Shown here: positions 32,841 to 47,299 of the stretch, in pieces
How the letters are laid out: each line of letters starts with the position of its first letter
How positions within the stretch are numbered: the stretch's first letter is position 1
Assembly: GCA_903813345.2 (NCBI GenBank)
Contig: CAIIXF020000002.1
Coordinates: forward strand, 25,248,455-25,312,454
Source: Owenia fusiformis
Taxonomy: Eukaryota; Annelida; Polychaeta; Sabellida; Oweniidae
DNA length: 64,000 bases
Reading direction: 5' to 3'
The notes under the pieces: generated by a model
Seen by the model: only the letters and a program-made list of their open reading frames with translations
Told to the model about the DNA's origin: nothing
The model's database searches: none
Made by a program: the position numbers and the translations under genes

Positions 32841-34635
32841 CATTTATCAAGATAAGGACCGGAGTACTTGGATAAACCACTTAATAAATACTTATTAAGG
32901 CGGTAATATTTGTTAAATATGATCATGATAAGCACGTATAGTAAATGGATATCACGCGATATAAATGCATTGACTAATTATTAATATATATAGCAATCTT
33001 TATATTACATTCTTAACCTTTGGAAATTGAGAATATCACACCATTTAGGTTCTGATCGAACTGATAAAGAGGGGTCATATTCTAAAGTGTAGCATCTACA
33101 AAATTGATTAAAACTATACGAAACTAACAACAAAATACAAAAATATTAAATAACTACAACGTGACAAAATATATAATATATAAGTAGTCATAAATTAGTT
33201 TTAAATAAATGACAAAACGTTCACATATCAGGTTTAGTTCGTAGATATCTTAATATTATTCAATAGATGTGTAAAACTCTTCTTTTTCTTAGTTCATGTA
33301 AAAATTATCTCGTTTTTTACATTTTTACATAGCTCTACTTTTTATGAAGCCGTCAATTTCATTAAACTAATTTGCATTCGTTCGACTTCCCTGTACAACT
33401 TGACCATAACTTTTCTCGAGCAATATTAGTTTATTATAACTAAGACTTTCTTTTCATCAGTTAGATACTTGCTATATTGCTATACTTGAGCAAAACCATC
33501 AATACGGAAATATTCAGAATGCGCTAATGAGGCTAACTCTGATAAAGTCCTGATGGTTAATTGTAATTATCAGGGCGAGGTAACCGGAGAGGGATGAAGG
33601 TAATGATAAAGGTGCGAAGATGCGAACAACAGCTGGCATAATGGGTGATAACGCATATCGCACATTCTGCCCTGAATCAGTATCGACGAGCCGCACTAAC
33701 CTTCAACTATTCCAGACGATAATATATTTTGATTCCGATAATGAAGAATATTAATAAATCATTCCAAATGTTGCTTCAGATGTGTTTTCGCTAGAGTTTG
33801 AATGTGCTTAATCTACATCAAAGAATGATCTCCCATTTGTGTATTTATGATGTTGTGTAACTGTAGGTCTCTTGCAAAGGGCAGCAAGAGGAACGACAGC
33901 TGCCATAACCAAAGATAACACTCACCATACCTTAACTAAGTAGCAAAACATCATACCTGTTGCTGTTACATAATCATTCCAATTGGATAACGTGTGAAAA
34001 CGTGATTGTTTTCGAATTTTCCTTCGATTTCAATAAATCGAAAATGCACAACTTTTATAGATCCTCGGAAATCGTCAGACATACGTTTTTAACCCCCTGG
34101 CTTATATCGCACGCATGGACAATTGAGGTAGTTGGATTTTCGAACATTCGGTAACCATGATGTTTATTTCAAATAATCCACTAATGTAATAACTCACCTG
34201 CATGTTGTTAGGTTGCAGCGATATAATTTTTTTCAGAAAATTGATTTTGAATTATTAATGATTTTAAATGAAAAGTGTTAAGTTCATACGAACGGATACA
34301 GCTGACGGTGGTTTTATTGAATCTAGATAACATGTGATTACCTAGTAAATATAAAACACATATGTGAATTGTTATACGTACTTTTTACTCTGATGATTTT
34401 ATTCATGTAAATTGCATATAAATCTCTATGGGTTGATCAAAATTCAGAAAAAATTGTTTCGAAACAAACTCGGTCTATAATGTATACAGTGTATATTGGC
34501 CCCGAATTTGAAATCACTAAATACTAAGAAATGTTTAAGTAAGTGAATTTGATGATATAAATATCTCAAGAAATTTGCTATAATAAAAATCATTAAATTA
34601 TTTAATTCTTATCAAGCAGAGAAGCACTTTGGTCC
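32841..34635. other. Intergenic stretch, no gene seen
   Basis: AT-rich sequence with no recognisable coding or repeated feature. Confidence 0.5.
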
Positions 34636-35286
34636 AGAGGATCCTCTTCCCAGGCTTTTCCTGTTTGTATTACAACAATGAAAAATACGTTGTCTGCATT
34701 AGGGTTAACTGTGAGTAAGTAAGTATTATAACTGTTTCTCTTTGCTGATTAAATGTTTTTGTTTAGGGCCGATAGGTGACACGGTGATACAATCGGAATA
34801 GAATGATCATTCAGCCCGGCTCGTTCAACCACCTATCGGACTATTATCTGTTTTTGAAGGAAATATGCTGTCTTTACCCCTCTCTGTCTTCGCTGGATTC
34901 ACAAGTAAACATTCTTTGAGAAATTTGGATTTTATCAAAAATTGATACCTTGAGAACATAGAAAAAAGTGAAAGTAAAACTTTATGTTGAACTGTCTTTC
35001 AACAGAACAAGTTACCAATTAAAAGCTATTAACGAACAGAAATCCCACAGACTTCGATCGGATTTTTATCTAATTAGTCTAGGCACAGTCTTCCATGATT
35101 AATATCTTTCTATTTATCAAAATGTTCGCCTTGGACTTAATTACGAAACTGATACGAGAAAGTTGCCAAAAAGTTGCATGGTATGGGGAAACCTGTTTTA
35201 TTCTTAACTATCGTATCGGATCATGCTGGGTAGTACTGTGATACAGAGGATCTTCTTCCTGGGCTTTTCCTGTTTGTATTACAATT
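34636..35286. repeat. Direct repeat pair of about 43 bp, 0.6 kb apart
   Basis: GCTTTTCCTGTTTGTATTAC, preceded by CAGAGGATC, occurs near 34636-34676 and again near 35245-35285 in the same orientation. Between them, at 34768-34840, lies a small hairpin with CCGATAGGTG and CACCTATCGG arms. This may be an old insertion, but no family can be named. Confidence 0.5.
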
Positions 35287-35326
35287 GTTCTTTCTTGCCA
35301 TTTAATCATTTAAGACCTCAGCCGAG

Positions 35327-35802
35327 CGTACGCTCCCCTCCATAAGTTTTGCAACTGAGTCACCTTCACCTGTGACCTTCACCTTTGGGTCACATATCAA
35401 AACCTGCTAAATAAACTCAACGATCATAAAAATCATAAAAATTGTCATTAAGTCCGAGCTATTGTAAATAATTAAAAGGAACACAATTAAAGGCAGAATC
35501 AGATCTATGGAGGTGACAAATTACAACATGTACAATTGACCTACCGCTTACAATCCCAAATACAACATCTCCCAAAAGAATCACTTTATGTAATAAATTG
35601 GTGAAGTTATAATGGATTCAAAGTTCAAAAATGGGTGAAATATGTTGGAATGACCAGAAACCAGAAATATATAAAATTGAAACAATTTTTGTTCGGCTGC
35701 TCCCTAGATCTGATTCTCTCTTTAAGAAACAAACATTGTCAGGCTTCGATATGTTATCCAATGGAAACATCCGATTGCGAAACTTATGAAGGGGAGTGTA
35801 CT
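35327..35802. mobile_element. Inverted-repeat element with CTCCCCTCCATAAGT ends, copy 1
   Basis: The left end GCTCCCCTCCATAAGTTTTG and the right end AACTTATGAAGGGGAGTGTA are inverse. About 475 bp, non-coding. Related ends recur at 49835-50052 and near 55766. Confidence 0.65.
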
Positions 35803-36103
35803 ATACATAAGTGTCGACATTGAAGTGTTATGTTGTTATTTAATGGTGGGGTACTGGTTACTGTCTCGATTTTTATTATGTCTTGTATGATTCATAATAA
35901 ATCTTATTATATCAACCGGCGGGCCTGGAGTAAGGGAATTGCAATAAATGAATTTGGCTAGAAGTGTAGGATTCACGATCGCCTAACACGATTTGTTGAT
36001 GCAATTTAATGCTGATGGTATACCCTTTACAATAGGAGCCGAACTTTGTCTACACTCTTAAGATAATTCTCTGATCTTGCCAATACCAAATCTGCTCAGA
36101 TAA

Positions 36104-36276
36104 AACCTCAATCACATTTGCTCTACGGCGGCCGTAGATTAAAAAGATCTATTAGGAAAAACCGATATCTGCATTGTACTGCTTGTCCCAATATGTTATG
36201 CCGTATATTTCTCTCGGTTTTGGGAAGCTACGACCGCCGTAGGGTTGCCGTAGATCAAATGTGACTGAGACATTAC
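36104..36276. mobile_element. MITE family 1, copy at 36.1 kb
   Basis: The left end is ATCACATTTGCTCTACGGCG and the right end GTAGATCAAATGTGACTGAG. The core TTTCTCTCGGTTTTGGGAAG matches the 30.7-kb copy in the same orientation. Confidence 0.8.
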
Positions 36277-36339
36277 TGATATTAGATCACGATACCACTC
36301 TTTCAGCTTCCAGGTAGCGAACCTTAACATTAATTTTAC

Positions 36340-36815
36340 ATTCCAAATCCCACAATTTCATTACCGTTACATTTGAGGGCGTTGAGATATCAAATGCTCA
36401 AACTCATGGTCAAGAGACACGTTATAGATTCAATCTTAGAGCTAATCAATTTAAATCTACATTTGGACAAAGGAGCATTAAATACATAGGACAAATAACA
36501 TGGAATGAATTACCTGAAACTTTTAAACATCTGAATTCTAGAAATAAATTTAAGTCAGATTTGAAAAAGTATTATCTGGACAAGTATTAAATTAAGCTGT
36601 ATAACATTTAGCTATATGTGCTTTTATATATGTATATTTCTTTCTCTTCTATCACTTTTCTTCTAACTTTCTATCTTAAAAAACAGTTTTATATCTTGTC
36701 ATCTTGATTAATACAATTATGTAATATAATCATATGTAACTATATACACCCGTATGGGTGTCAGTTGCCTGTACATTTAAAATCGATTTAATTGACAAAT
36801 AAACAACTATGCAAA
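36340..36815 (+). mobile_element. 3' end of a LINE retrotransposon (reverse transcriptase C-terminus and 3' UTR)
   Basis: An open frame of about 75 codons ends at TAA 36588-36590. It contains FGQRSIKYIGQITWNELPE and KFKSDLKKYYLDKY, the pattern (RS..Y.G...WN.LP, then FK..LK..L) that closes the ORF2 of CR1/Jockey-type LINEs. Upstream the frame is lost, so this is a 5'-truncated dead copy. The AT-rich sequence down to about 36815 is probably its 3' UTR. Confidence 0.7.
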
Positions 36816-39800
36816 CTAGATCGCGGCAGTATCAAAACTGAATGTTGTAGTTAGAGTGTGCTGCTGCTAGCTGATGGAGATATTCAGGGTAAAGATTTGT
36901 TGATGCAATTCAATAATGGTAGCACAGGATACCATTTCATTTTTAAGTTGGTATTTTGACTGAGACCAGGTACCTCCTTATCTTTGTTTTAAGTTTTTTT
37001 ATGAACTATCACTCTGTTGATAGGCCTATTTATCTGGCGAAACTAATTATAAAAGTAAGGTGAAAACAATCTGATAAATGGAGGCTTGCTTGAGCTACCT
37101 TGCAGTATCCACACATAACACGTCGCAGATAGCAAATAAATCTCTATAAAGACGCGTTACCTTTTCTGAAATCCAGTCCAAGACCATCGAGGCAAATTAT
37201 TGGTCTTTCTGCATAATTGACAAGGTCGCTGACTCTTTTTATGCAATCCAATTAGATTTTTGACGGTCTACCAAGTTTCTCAATGTCCCTTAATGACGGG
37301 GAACTGGACAATTAGTTTCTCGTTTATAAATTCACGACTGACGCAAATTTTAAGTATATCCTCCAGTAAGACCAATATCGTATTGGACAGAATCATTTGA
37401 GCTCATTCATCTAGCTCAATCGGGTTAAAATCTTGATTATTTGGCTTGCTTTCTACCTGTTCATTTAAAGCAGATAATCAAGCTAAAAACTTTTCATTCT
37501 TGTACACATCTAAAAACCAAAGGCTCCTTTAACCTGGAAATTTTCCCGAATTTCATTTATTTCAAAAATTAATATATTGACATCCAAATTCAGAGCGTTA
37601 TTTCAGTATAACTATCCAATCTGTCGAGACTGTTTGAACTTTAAAGGCGCGTTTCCGAATCAAGACATTGGGAATGGTCAAAATCGAAATTCCATTTTAT
37701 CTCAATAGCAATTATCAGATTGAAATAAATAGCAGAGAACAACTATGGCGTATTCGTTGCATTCATCACATTATTATGTACAATGCGCTTAATATAGATA
37801 CGCACTTAAAATAAGTTTTGGGAAACAACAATTTCAATATTCAATCAAAAGATCATGACTTTGAACAATCAGTTCAGTTTTTGTTTTTGTTTTCTGGAGA
37901 GAGGAACTTATCGTATTTAATCCAAACTTTGTTCACAATGATCACAAATTGATTACCGTATGGGTCTACCTTAAGCTTAATATTTCAAATTGGGGTAGTT
38001 TGAAAAGTAGCCTGGGAAAAGTGAATTAAAACGCCTCGGTAAATGCGTACTTAAAGGTCTTGGTACTTAAGTGTACATTGACCTTTACTTACGTAAACCT
38101 CTATGACCAGCATGTTTATAGACATACGAACACACACAGTTTCAACAAGTTTCGTGTTCTATGTTTCTCGGATCAAATATTGTTCAGGGGGTCTATTTGA
38201 CGGTTTAACCAGATGTAGAACATGGTGTTATGAAAACAAACATTCCTTAAATCCTCATCCAGGTAAAACTAAGATTGCTTGGTGATTTCATTCCTGCTAT
38301 TTACCTTGGCGATTTGATGAAGAAATACTTTGAGATACAAAGATATAAAGTTCATTTAAATTGATATTTTAAGCTCGTTTATTTATATTCTCAGATGAAT
38401 CGCCAACGCCATCATTACCATTATGGCACGGGGGTGGCCCTATTGTCCAGGGGACAGGTTAATCCATTTAAATGTCTACCAACTGACAGAGAACCAATAG
38501 TGAAAATATATTTCCCAACACAACGTTTCGAGAATAATATATTGAAAATGTAAGCTTAGAGACAATAAATCAAAAATACAAAAAAGGTATAACATCAGTT
38601 TGAACGTATAAAATTTATACACTATACGTAATTGATGTTTTGAATTAGATACAAAGACTATATCACTCAATAAATATCTATATCACTCCATAAACGTCAT
38701 CTGAACCTACCTTTTTTCAAAAATGAAACGTTTAAACATAATCCATCTCCAAAAAACGTCCATCAATCGCATAGAAACAACTGGTATGCATTCTGGAGGT
38801 CAGCATATTACATTTTAAATTGCAATTATTAACAAATACCCTCATCATAATATTCGCATAGTTTTGATTTACAAAGTTTATTAAAAACAAGATGGGGGTA
38901 CGATAATCGATCATAGTAGTTTCAAAACAGGTCTGTTGTCAATACCGTAAATTTTAAAAACGTTATATACGTTTCATGTTTAATAGGCGTGCTGAGTCGG
39001 GAAATTTAAAATCGGAAAAAGTTGGTGTTGGTCATTCGGCAAATTAAGTGCTTAGATTAATGCCATTTATACAGTAATTAGGCATGTAAGCTCGAAAACG
39101 GAGTAGTCTACATCATTACTGTATTAGTATTACTATGATTTTGGTGCTGAATTCAGCCTCGGCCCTGTCACTTGTATTTTAATTTTAAAGAAACCATAAA
39201 AGCTAAATGTTTATGTTTTACTACAGTAAGAAGGTATATATTTTAAATGCTTGTGCAAATTATTACATTCGAAGATTGGGCTACAAATTATATTTAACAA
39301 CGTAATGAGATATGGTTGTGTGCACCCAACATCCGCTTCATTGATTGTTTTAATGTCTTTATCATTTTTTATCACCAGCAACTAGTTTTTGTTAAGTTTT
39401 ACTGCTCCATGTTTTACCGTTTTTCTATCTTTATGTTTCTTGTGATTTATGTAAGAGCTTCTAAATAATACAAACGTATGCATTCCGCTACCCCTATAGT
39501 CTACCTTTATGAGTCTGAATCGACGCGCCAATATTTGTCTAATCGAACAGATGTAACGCTACGCACAGATATCGTATCCATTCGTGAATAAAACTTATAT
39601 CATTCATAGATCATGTACATATCCTCTATTTTAACAAATCTGAACAAGGCAAATGTGAAAACGTATTCTTCACAATATTATACAATAATCATATCGTGAA
39701 TAATCGCTTATGAAACTATAATTATGTCATCGAGATTAGATAAACAGAAAGTGCAAGCGCACTACTCGTTTCAAATAAAACGTTAAGATTCTCAATGCGG

Positions 39801-41509
39801 AGAGAAGATCGAAGAACAAACAGAACCCATGGAACACCTAATGGTAATTGGAAGAGACTTAACACATGTTTATACACTTAGATGTGAGGTATATCCAACA
39901 ATGTAAATACTAACTGGTGTTCCACTCTTTTAGATAAAACACCTTAATTCCACGCCATGTCAGATTCTTCAGTAAAACTATTTTGCATGTCGAAACTTCT
40001 TTTCTGTTTAATTCAGGCTCCAATTATGTGGTGATATATTTAATTCCGCACGTTAGTATCTCATCAATATATGGCTGCGAATATGTGGCTAGGAATAAGA
40101 AAATTGGCATCTCACAAGAGAAAGGGGATTACTCTTCAGATGTCGCTGTTGAAAGGAAAGAAGAGAGAAAAATCTAAATTCAAAGTTGGATGGTTGTTGA
40201 TCGAAGATTTATCAGTGCAATTACTAGTGAAAATGCACACTTTATATTTTGAATTATACATCTTAAATTCGATTCGATAGATGACGTAAAAGTGGTCAAA
40301 TCTTTTTATTTCCACTGTAAATCACTGTTGATCCCCTCGAAATGAAGATGGTGGTTTATATTTCAATAATCGGTCTGAACTTACAATTGCAAGGTTTCAT
40401 CTATTTTGTTTTCTCATTTATAGATTTGTTTAAAGGCTCAATCCGAGCCATTTAAAAAGCATGTATCGATTAGGTAGAACTTGACTTATATTTTTATGAA
40501 AACTAATAAATCATCAATGATATGTGGGTGACTGAACAATTGTGAGCATCGCTAGCTCGTGGCTATTCCAGGCGTCCTCTCGTTTTGTCATTGATCCTGT
40601 TAGATGTCAAACGAAATACGAGGGGTGTACAATTTAATTGTATGAAGATGTACGCCTTTTGGTGTAAATCAATTTTAAGAAAGAAACAGATAACTGTTAA
40701 GGTAAAATCGAGGTGTGAAAGGAAGATGTTCTCAAAATCTGGTTGAAACATGGAGATCCAGCTATTTCGGAATGTTTTTCTGTCAGTGGGTGAGAAAAAG
40801 CTACATGATTGTTACGAATCGAAGTGCTAGTTCTATTATACTCCTATCATCAACAATGTCGATGCAACGAGGATGTTTGCTTCTGTGATATCGTTTCTAT
40901 GAATAACAGATGCGTGTTATTACGTCCATGTCAACACCTGCTCTGAAAAGAAGTAACATGCCAATCAACAATACCTTCCGGGTGCGACTTATGATAAGTT
41001 TGATGATAAATCCGATTGATTTGTTTCCATAAAAGTATTGACCGACAAGATTGAGTTCGTCTCTTATTTTGCCGGTAACCTCTATTTGCTTCCCAGTGTA
41101 ATTTATCATTTAAAACAGTACTGCTACATTCCTTGAAATAAGATGTTAAAACAGTGGTATAACCAACAACTTTCATATAGTTCATAAAATGTGTTCAAAA
41201 AATAAATTAGTGATGAATTCGATTTTTACGGGCTACACTTTGATCGTACCCGATCGTACATATATAAGTACATTAGTCATTGGTAACCTTTTGAGGACGT
41301 CGACCATCGGCATAATATAGTTTATAGATATTGTTTCATACATCAAAGTAATAGTTATAGACAGCAAACACAATCGCAAAAAGACATACGACCTAGACAT
41401 ATAAAGCCCTTGGAAAACTTTGTATCAAGCAACGTTAGGTATCATCTAGGCACTGCTTCATGTAGCTAGACAGCGAGGCATGTTATAGTCATTGTGACTC
41501 GTGTAGTAT
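36816..41509. other. Intergenic stretch, no gene seen
   Basis: 4.7 kb of AT-rich sequence. Open frames are of chance length and show no known domain. No clear tandem array or element was noticed. Confidence 0.5.
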
Positions 41510-41845
41510 TTACCAAACGCGCGAACGCAAAACATTCAACATTGGTAACTGCTTAAATTAAACTAAAGTTTAGTCATTTTATTACTGGTGTAGAAGTAAC
41601 TGAACGCCCATACGCAATACATTCAACATTGGTAAATACTCAAATTGAACTTATGTTTACTCGTGTAGTAGTACCCGAACGTGCGTACGCCATTCACTCA
41701 ACATATAGGTAAATGCTTAAATTTAACCTTATGTTTAGTCATTATTTAACCCGTGTAGTAGTACCCGAATGCGCGTACGCAAAACATTCAACATTGGTGA
41801 ATGCTTAAATTAAACTTATGTTCAGTCATTGTGTTTTACTCACGT
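41510..41845. repeat. Degenerate tandem repeat, four units of 70-94 bp
   Basis: Units share GCGTACGCAAAACATTCAAC, TTGGTAAATGCTTAAATTAA and GTGTAGTAGTACCCGAA. The CATTCA anchors lie at 41532, 41621, 41691 and 41785. Confidence 0.8.
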
Positions 41846-42201
41846 CTGACATTTTCGCTGACGATACAGTAAATCCAAAGATGGAAGTTGTATTTTAAAG
41901 AGTAAAGAAACAGATGCAATTTTTATCCTTAGCTACTCGCATTTATCAGATTGTTCATTAGTCAACGTGTCAGCAAGGCGAAGTGGTTGAATCGGGTTTT
42001 AGAAGATGACATCTGGTAATAAAGAAGTATTCAATCACTGACAATAGGTATTTAATAGCACGTCAATTGCTACATATTGGTATCCTGGATAATACTGGTA
42101 TACTATAGTACTAGATATGTCTTATGTATGTTTCCCCAAAGAAGGGCAAAACAGATCAACCAGTACATTCAATGAATTTTACTAAAGATCATTTTGACGT
42201 T

Positions 42202-42329
42202 ACACTGGGGTTCGTTTTTCGTACGATCGTAACTTACGATTCCGAGAAAACCATTTGTCTCTGTTTTGATGAACAATGACTTGCGACCAAATCGTAAGTT
42301 ACGATGGTTTCAAAAACGGACCCCTGTGT
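42202..42329. mobile_element. Small inverted-repeat element (128 bp)
   Basis: The left end ACACTGGGGTTCGTTTTTCG and the right end AAAAACGGACCCCTGTGT are inverse, and CGTAACTTACGATT pairs with AATCGTAAGTTACG inside. It forms a long hairpin with a short loop, typical of a MITE. Confidence 0.75.
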
Positions 42330-42339
42330 CGTTTAAAGG

Positions 42340-42690
42340 TTACTTGACCAGTCATCATGTTGATGTTACTCGAGGTCATATGATCCTTCAATTATTTAGG
42401 TGTTACTAATTTGTTAAGATGTTACATATTTCGATATTATTATTGCAGGGTTACCTATGATCATTTGATGTTACAAGAGATAATTTCCTGTCTGAGTCTG
42501 ATAACTCAAAGTTACGTCTGATCATTTGCTGTTGGGTGTGGTAAATTGATGTATTATCATTTGATGTTACGATCGATCAATAAGTGTTACATGTGATGTT
42601 ACGTGTGATTATTTGGTATTACATGTAACCATATTGTGGTACAAGTGATCAGTTGGTATTACATATGATCATATCGATGTCACAAATATA
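42340..42690. repeat. Diffuse degenerate short repeat based on TGATCATTTGGTGTTAC
   Basis: About ten imperfect occurrences of a 20-30-bp theme (GATCATTTGATGTTAC, GTGATTATTTGGTATTAC, GATCAGTTGGTATTAC and similar), all in one orientation. An old eroded minisatellite. Confidence 0.6.
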
Positions 42691-44945
42691 GAATACCAAC
42701 AATATATCCCTACAACACGCGTAAAGTTGACACGTCGAAAAGTCCAAGAAAGCACTTTGTTGAGAAGGTTGACTGAACTCCTGATTAATTGTTGTCTATT
42801 GTCTATTGACATCATCGTATGCCATCATGCCACTAGTTATAAGGGTTTTATTTCAATTATATCTGAGAAAAATAACAAATGCATATGATCCTTTACAAAC
42901 TTCATCTCTCTGGCTTTCTGAATCGATTCCTTAATGGTAATTGAAAATGAAAAATATGCATATGCAAATATGAAGTATAAGTAATCAATTGAGTGTTTGC
43001 ACAGATTGCCGCTGCCGCCATAATATACAGGATTGGATATGATTATTTTAAGTCGTATGGATCTGAATAAAGAATAAATAGCCTTGGCTGGGGAAAATCC
43101 GAAGCTATAAAAACAATTGCTTGTTTTTATCTGTTTTTCGATACTGTTACATACCAGATACTTTATTGAAGTTAAAGCATCCGTTTATCTAAACAGTTCG
43201 CATACATGTTGCTTTATTCAAAAAGCCAGACAACGTGTTCGGTGGTAACCGCATCGTAGTATGTAGTCATCGTTTTACTGTTATATAGTCGTTAGTCGAA
43301 CTTTGTTGTAGACGTTGTTCGGCGGTCGCCGTTCGGCGGTCGGCTTCTGTAACAAATGGCATGTTAATGCCTCGTGAAATCTTCCCATGGTGTTGCATTT
43401 GTGTTTTTGCATATGGGTTAATGTATAATAGCCGAACTAATGTTGGCTATTGGTACGTAGTACTAATTACATTTTGTGTATTTTGTTTGAACTTACATCA
43501 TTTTTGTGTATTTCTTTGGTGGTCTTTCAACGCAGATATGTTCATTCCTTCAGAAAAAACATTATATATTTTTCATAAATTTCCGTAATGGTACGTACAC
43601 TGCATTAAAAACAGAACCGATGAACATATACGATTTTACAGACCCCGGAAATTTTTCGAAAGAAACAATTTGCAAAGTATATCGATAAATAAAGTTAGAC
43701 TGAATCAGACACTTAAGTAATGTTATTAGCGTAAGAACGTCTATTCATTTTCCCAGTTTATTAATTTCGCGAAGATGGTAAACTGGCGATTTCGAGAATC
43801 TGTTGATGAATGCGAAATGTTTTCGTTGTGTCAAAAAAGACAATATAGTAATATCCCAGATGCGGGCGAGTAGAAATAATCTTGATTTACGTCATTAAAA
43901 ATTCACAATTCCGTCAAACTGATGTCATATTTGGAATCTACATGTAAAATTACATTTAGAAATGTGGTTTAAAAGAGTTTATCAACTATGAAAATTTAAT
44001 TTTCTTTGGAAATGTGACTTCTAGGTCGGGGGGATTCCCCATAGACCCCATGTTGTAAAACCACAAAAAGTGAAATATCTTGTGTTGGCAGATAATATTT
44101 TCTTTTACAGGACATATTTTAATTTGTATAACTATCAGATACATACGTGTAATATGAAAAGTGAACCACTAAAACTGATGCATATTCAAGTTTAAGGGAA
44201 TTTTGTAATACCCTGCCATGTTAATTCCCCCGAATCAGCCACCTGGTGGCGAAACTGGTAACTACCTACTCGCATTTGAGTAATTGGGGTATGCCTCTCG
44301 ATCCCACATTCCCAAGAGAAAATAGATCCATTGGATTATTGATAAAAACGTGAAGATGACAGAATATTAAAGATGCCTGTCAGGGTCTGATGTATCGAAC
44401 TTGATCCTTGCTTTTGATTTTGTTACCAGGGAATACACAAACATGGTTTTCCATGTAGGTTAAATTGAACAATCCGAGGCATTCTCCTCTAGTTCAGCGC
44501 ATTTGTGATCTGGGTAATTTACTGCATATTTCGCAGTTTTGACGGCATTCTCTGAGCAGTTTCGTTCAGTGTAAAAGAATGAGTTCTGATCTCACTGAAC
44601 GAAATAATTGGAAATTTCTTGAACTGCACATAAGTGTATTCACAAGACAGTTAGAGAGATCCATTCTTTTACAGACTATTAAGTCTTTAATCTCGACCTG
44701 CCAATCACGATTGACCATAATTATTACTCGTAGGCATCATCTCTTTATAGTTCAAATGATACGCATGTTGTAGAAGAGGACAATAGAAATTACGTTCGAG
44801 CTTGAAAAAAACTTGGAAATCAAGCAATTCAAAAGGGCTCCTTAGCAGGTGTAGGCGTATGGTATCTCAAATTTCTTTAATATATTGCACCAACGTTTCC
44901 CTATGGCTATTAATCCATAAGTAATCAAGTATATTACCGGGGGAG
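42691..44945. other. Intergenic stretch, no gene seen
   Basis: AT-rich. Near 43315-43370 there is a GC-rich GTTCGGCGGTC repeat followed by CAAATGGCATGTTAATGCCT, possibly a very decayed relative of MITE family 1. Confidence 0.45.
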
Positions 44946-45605
44946 TTTGATACGGGATACTTCACGCGTACGGAGCGTGTATTCTCCACTGTGATATTTC
45001 TCAAGGCCCTTTAGAAGAAGGAACATACTTTGAAAATATATTGAAACGGGATATTTCACGAGTACGGAGCGTGTATTCTCCATTTTGATATTTCCCAAGG
45101 TCCTCTAGAAGAAGGAACATACTTTGAAAATATATTGAAACGGGATATTTCACGAGTACTGAGCGTGTATTCTCCATTATGATATTTCCCAAGGTCCTCT
45201 AGAAGAAGGAACATACTTTGAAAATATATTGAAACGGGATATTTCAAGAGTACGGAGCGTGTATTCTCCATTGTGATATTTCCCAAGGTCCTCTAGAAGA
45301 AGGAACATACTTTGAAAATATATTGAAACGGGATATTTTACGAGTACGGAGTGTGTATTCTCCACTGTGATATTTCTCAAGACCCTTTAGAAGAAGGAAC
45401 ATCTTTGTAAATATATTGAAACGGAATATTTCACGAGTACTGAGCGTGTATTCTCCATTGTGATATTTCCCAAGGTCCTCTAGAAGAAGGAACATACTTT
45501 GAAAATATATTGAAACGGGATATTTCACGAGTACGGAGCGTGTATTCTCCACTGTGATATTTCTCAAGGCCCTCTGGAAGAAGGAACATTCTTTGAACAT
45601 ATATT
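44946..45605. repeat. 94-bp tandem repeat, seven units
   Basis: The anchor ACGGGATATTTCACGAGTAC recurs at 44953, 45047, 45141, 45235, 45329, 45422 and 45516, a period of 94 with one 93. Each unit contains GTGTATTCTCCA and AGAAGAAGGAACAT. Few differences between units, so the array is recent or kept homogeneous. Overlapping minus-strand frames exist in all three registers because most units lack stops; they are not genes. Confidence 0.93.
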
Positions 45606-47299
45606 TTCACAAAAATAATCAAAAATCGGATGCCTCTAATTTAGTTTATACCCCCTTTGTACCACAACATATCTTTTGTATCATCATCGAGGTTCAGAAG
45701 ATTTTAAACTTCTTTCTTTCAAACAGGAAGTGCAGAATAATATATAAGTAGTACAACACACGTTACTTGTGTGATATAACTCTAAGACGATAAATAGTGT
45801 TATATGTGGAATAACAGACAAACGAAAATCGCAAAACACATATATAGTAGCCCAGTAGTGTAAATAATTTTTTTGTATGTCAAAATTTTACTCTAGTTTT
45901 CAAATATGTAATTAGTTTTTGATAATTCTGAAAATTGAAAAAGTTATTAAAGAAGAAGTGACCATTGAACAATTCTGTCCAGGCTACTATGTACTCACTT
46001 TAACAAGCGAAATATAGCTAAAGATCTAACCTCGTAACTTAAGCCTTAATTGATCCTGGTTAAAACAAGATGGTGGACATGTTTATCAAATCCATGTGTA
46101 AACTACGTGACATTTTTCTCAAGCAGGCTTCCGCCGTCATTGTATATCACTCAATACACATTATTACCCATCCACTATATTTATCAAAACAAAATTAGGT
46201 ATGTTTCCAATTCAAAACGTCCTTCCACGCTATATGAAGGTTATTCCCTAATTGCTTTAAGTAAATGGATTTAGACATGACGATTCTATCAAATAAACAT
46301 ATCGAGGAAAGTCTGATGCATATTTTATAACATCCGTTCGTAACTTCACACTTTGTCCGAGAGTTACTGATTTTTTGCAAGTAAACCGTATTAGTTACCG
46401 GGGTCTTAGTTACGATCGTACAAAACATGAGACGCCACAAGTCCAAATTCCCATCTATATATGGTGTAAGAGGATGATGATAAAGAAAATTAGTTTGCGC
46501 CATCAAACACGAATTTTATGGAATCGCTAATCACAATGAATGGATATATATCCTCAATTGCAATAACACAATAACGTCGTTAATATTTGATAAATGTGGG
46601 TGCATACTTTTACTTCAGATCTGTAGTATCAATTCCAAGTGTTTACACCTTCACAAAAGATGTATACATTCACACGTTGAATTCACACTGACGATGGTAA
46701 ATTAAATCCTTTTGTTCCGTGTGTTTATTAAACCTGCCTTGCCCATTTGATATGCTTGCAACGCCCCAATACTTGAAAATACATTTGATTAATACAAGTA
46801 TATACATTTATTACTTGGAATAAGAACAATCAAATGTAATATAATGCGCTGCACTAGCTACGTATTGGAATGTTTCCTTTATTGTTCTGTCTTCCTCTAT
46901 ACATGGTAATCAATTCCCATCAGAAGACGGACATATTTTGTTTCACCTATTCCCAAGTTGATCAACGTCATCGCCAATTACAGCATCAATCGTCTCAACA
47001 ATACCGATACGCTTTTCCTTAAGTATATATTGGTATTACTTATTGTACTATATTGTGATAGCCAGTTTTAATGACGTGCAATTTAGAGGAATATGGGGCA
47101 CGTAACTCAACTGTATCGATTACATTTTTGCGCCAAAATTATATTCTCAAAATGCATTTTCCGATCACTCATATCTTTTTTTAGATGAAAGCGAAAGTGA
47201 ACCCCACTTCAATGTATTTAACCCATTTTGACTTTAATTTGGTTTGCCTATTTTGATATGCTAGAATTGGATCACCTTTTTTCTTTTATAGCTACACGT
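45606..47299. other. Intergenic stretch, no gene seen
   Basis: AT-rich sequence without a recognised feature. Confidence 0.5.

Noticed and set aside
32657-32935. 92-residue minus-strand frame
   Set aside because: A translation of the 54-bp tandem repeat.
43200-43375. Possible fifth full copy of MITE family 1
   Set aside because: Only the GGCGGTCG arm and a short end resemble the family. Too diverged to assert.
44230-44325. tRNA-like sequence (GGTGGCGAAACTGGTAACTA ... CTCGATCCC)
   Set aside because: Box spacing is wrong and stems do not pair. At most a very old SINE scrap.
45001-45622. Several overlapping minus-strand frames in the 94-bp array
   Set aside because: They are the repeat read in three registers, with no start context or known domain.
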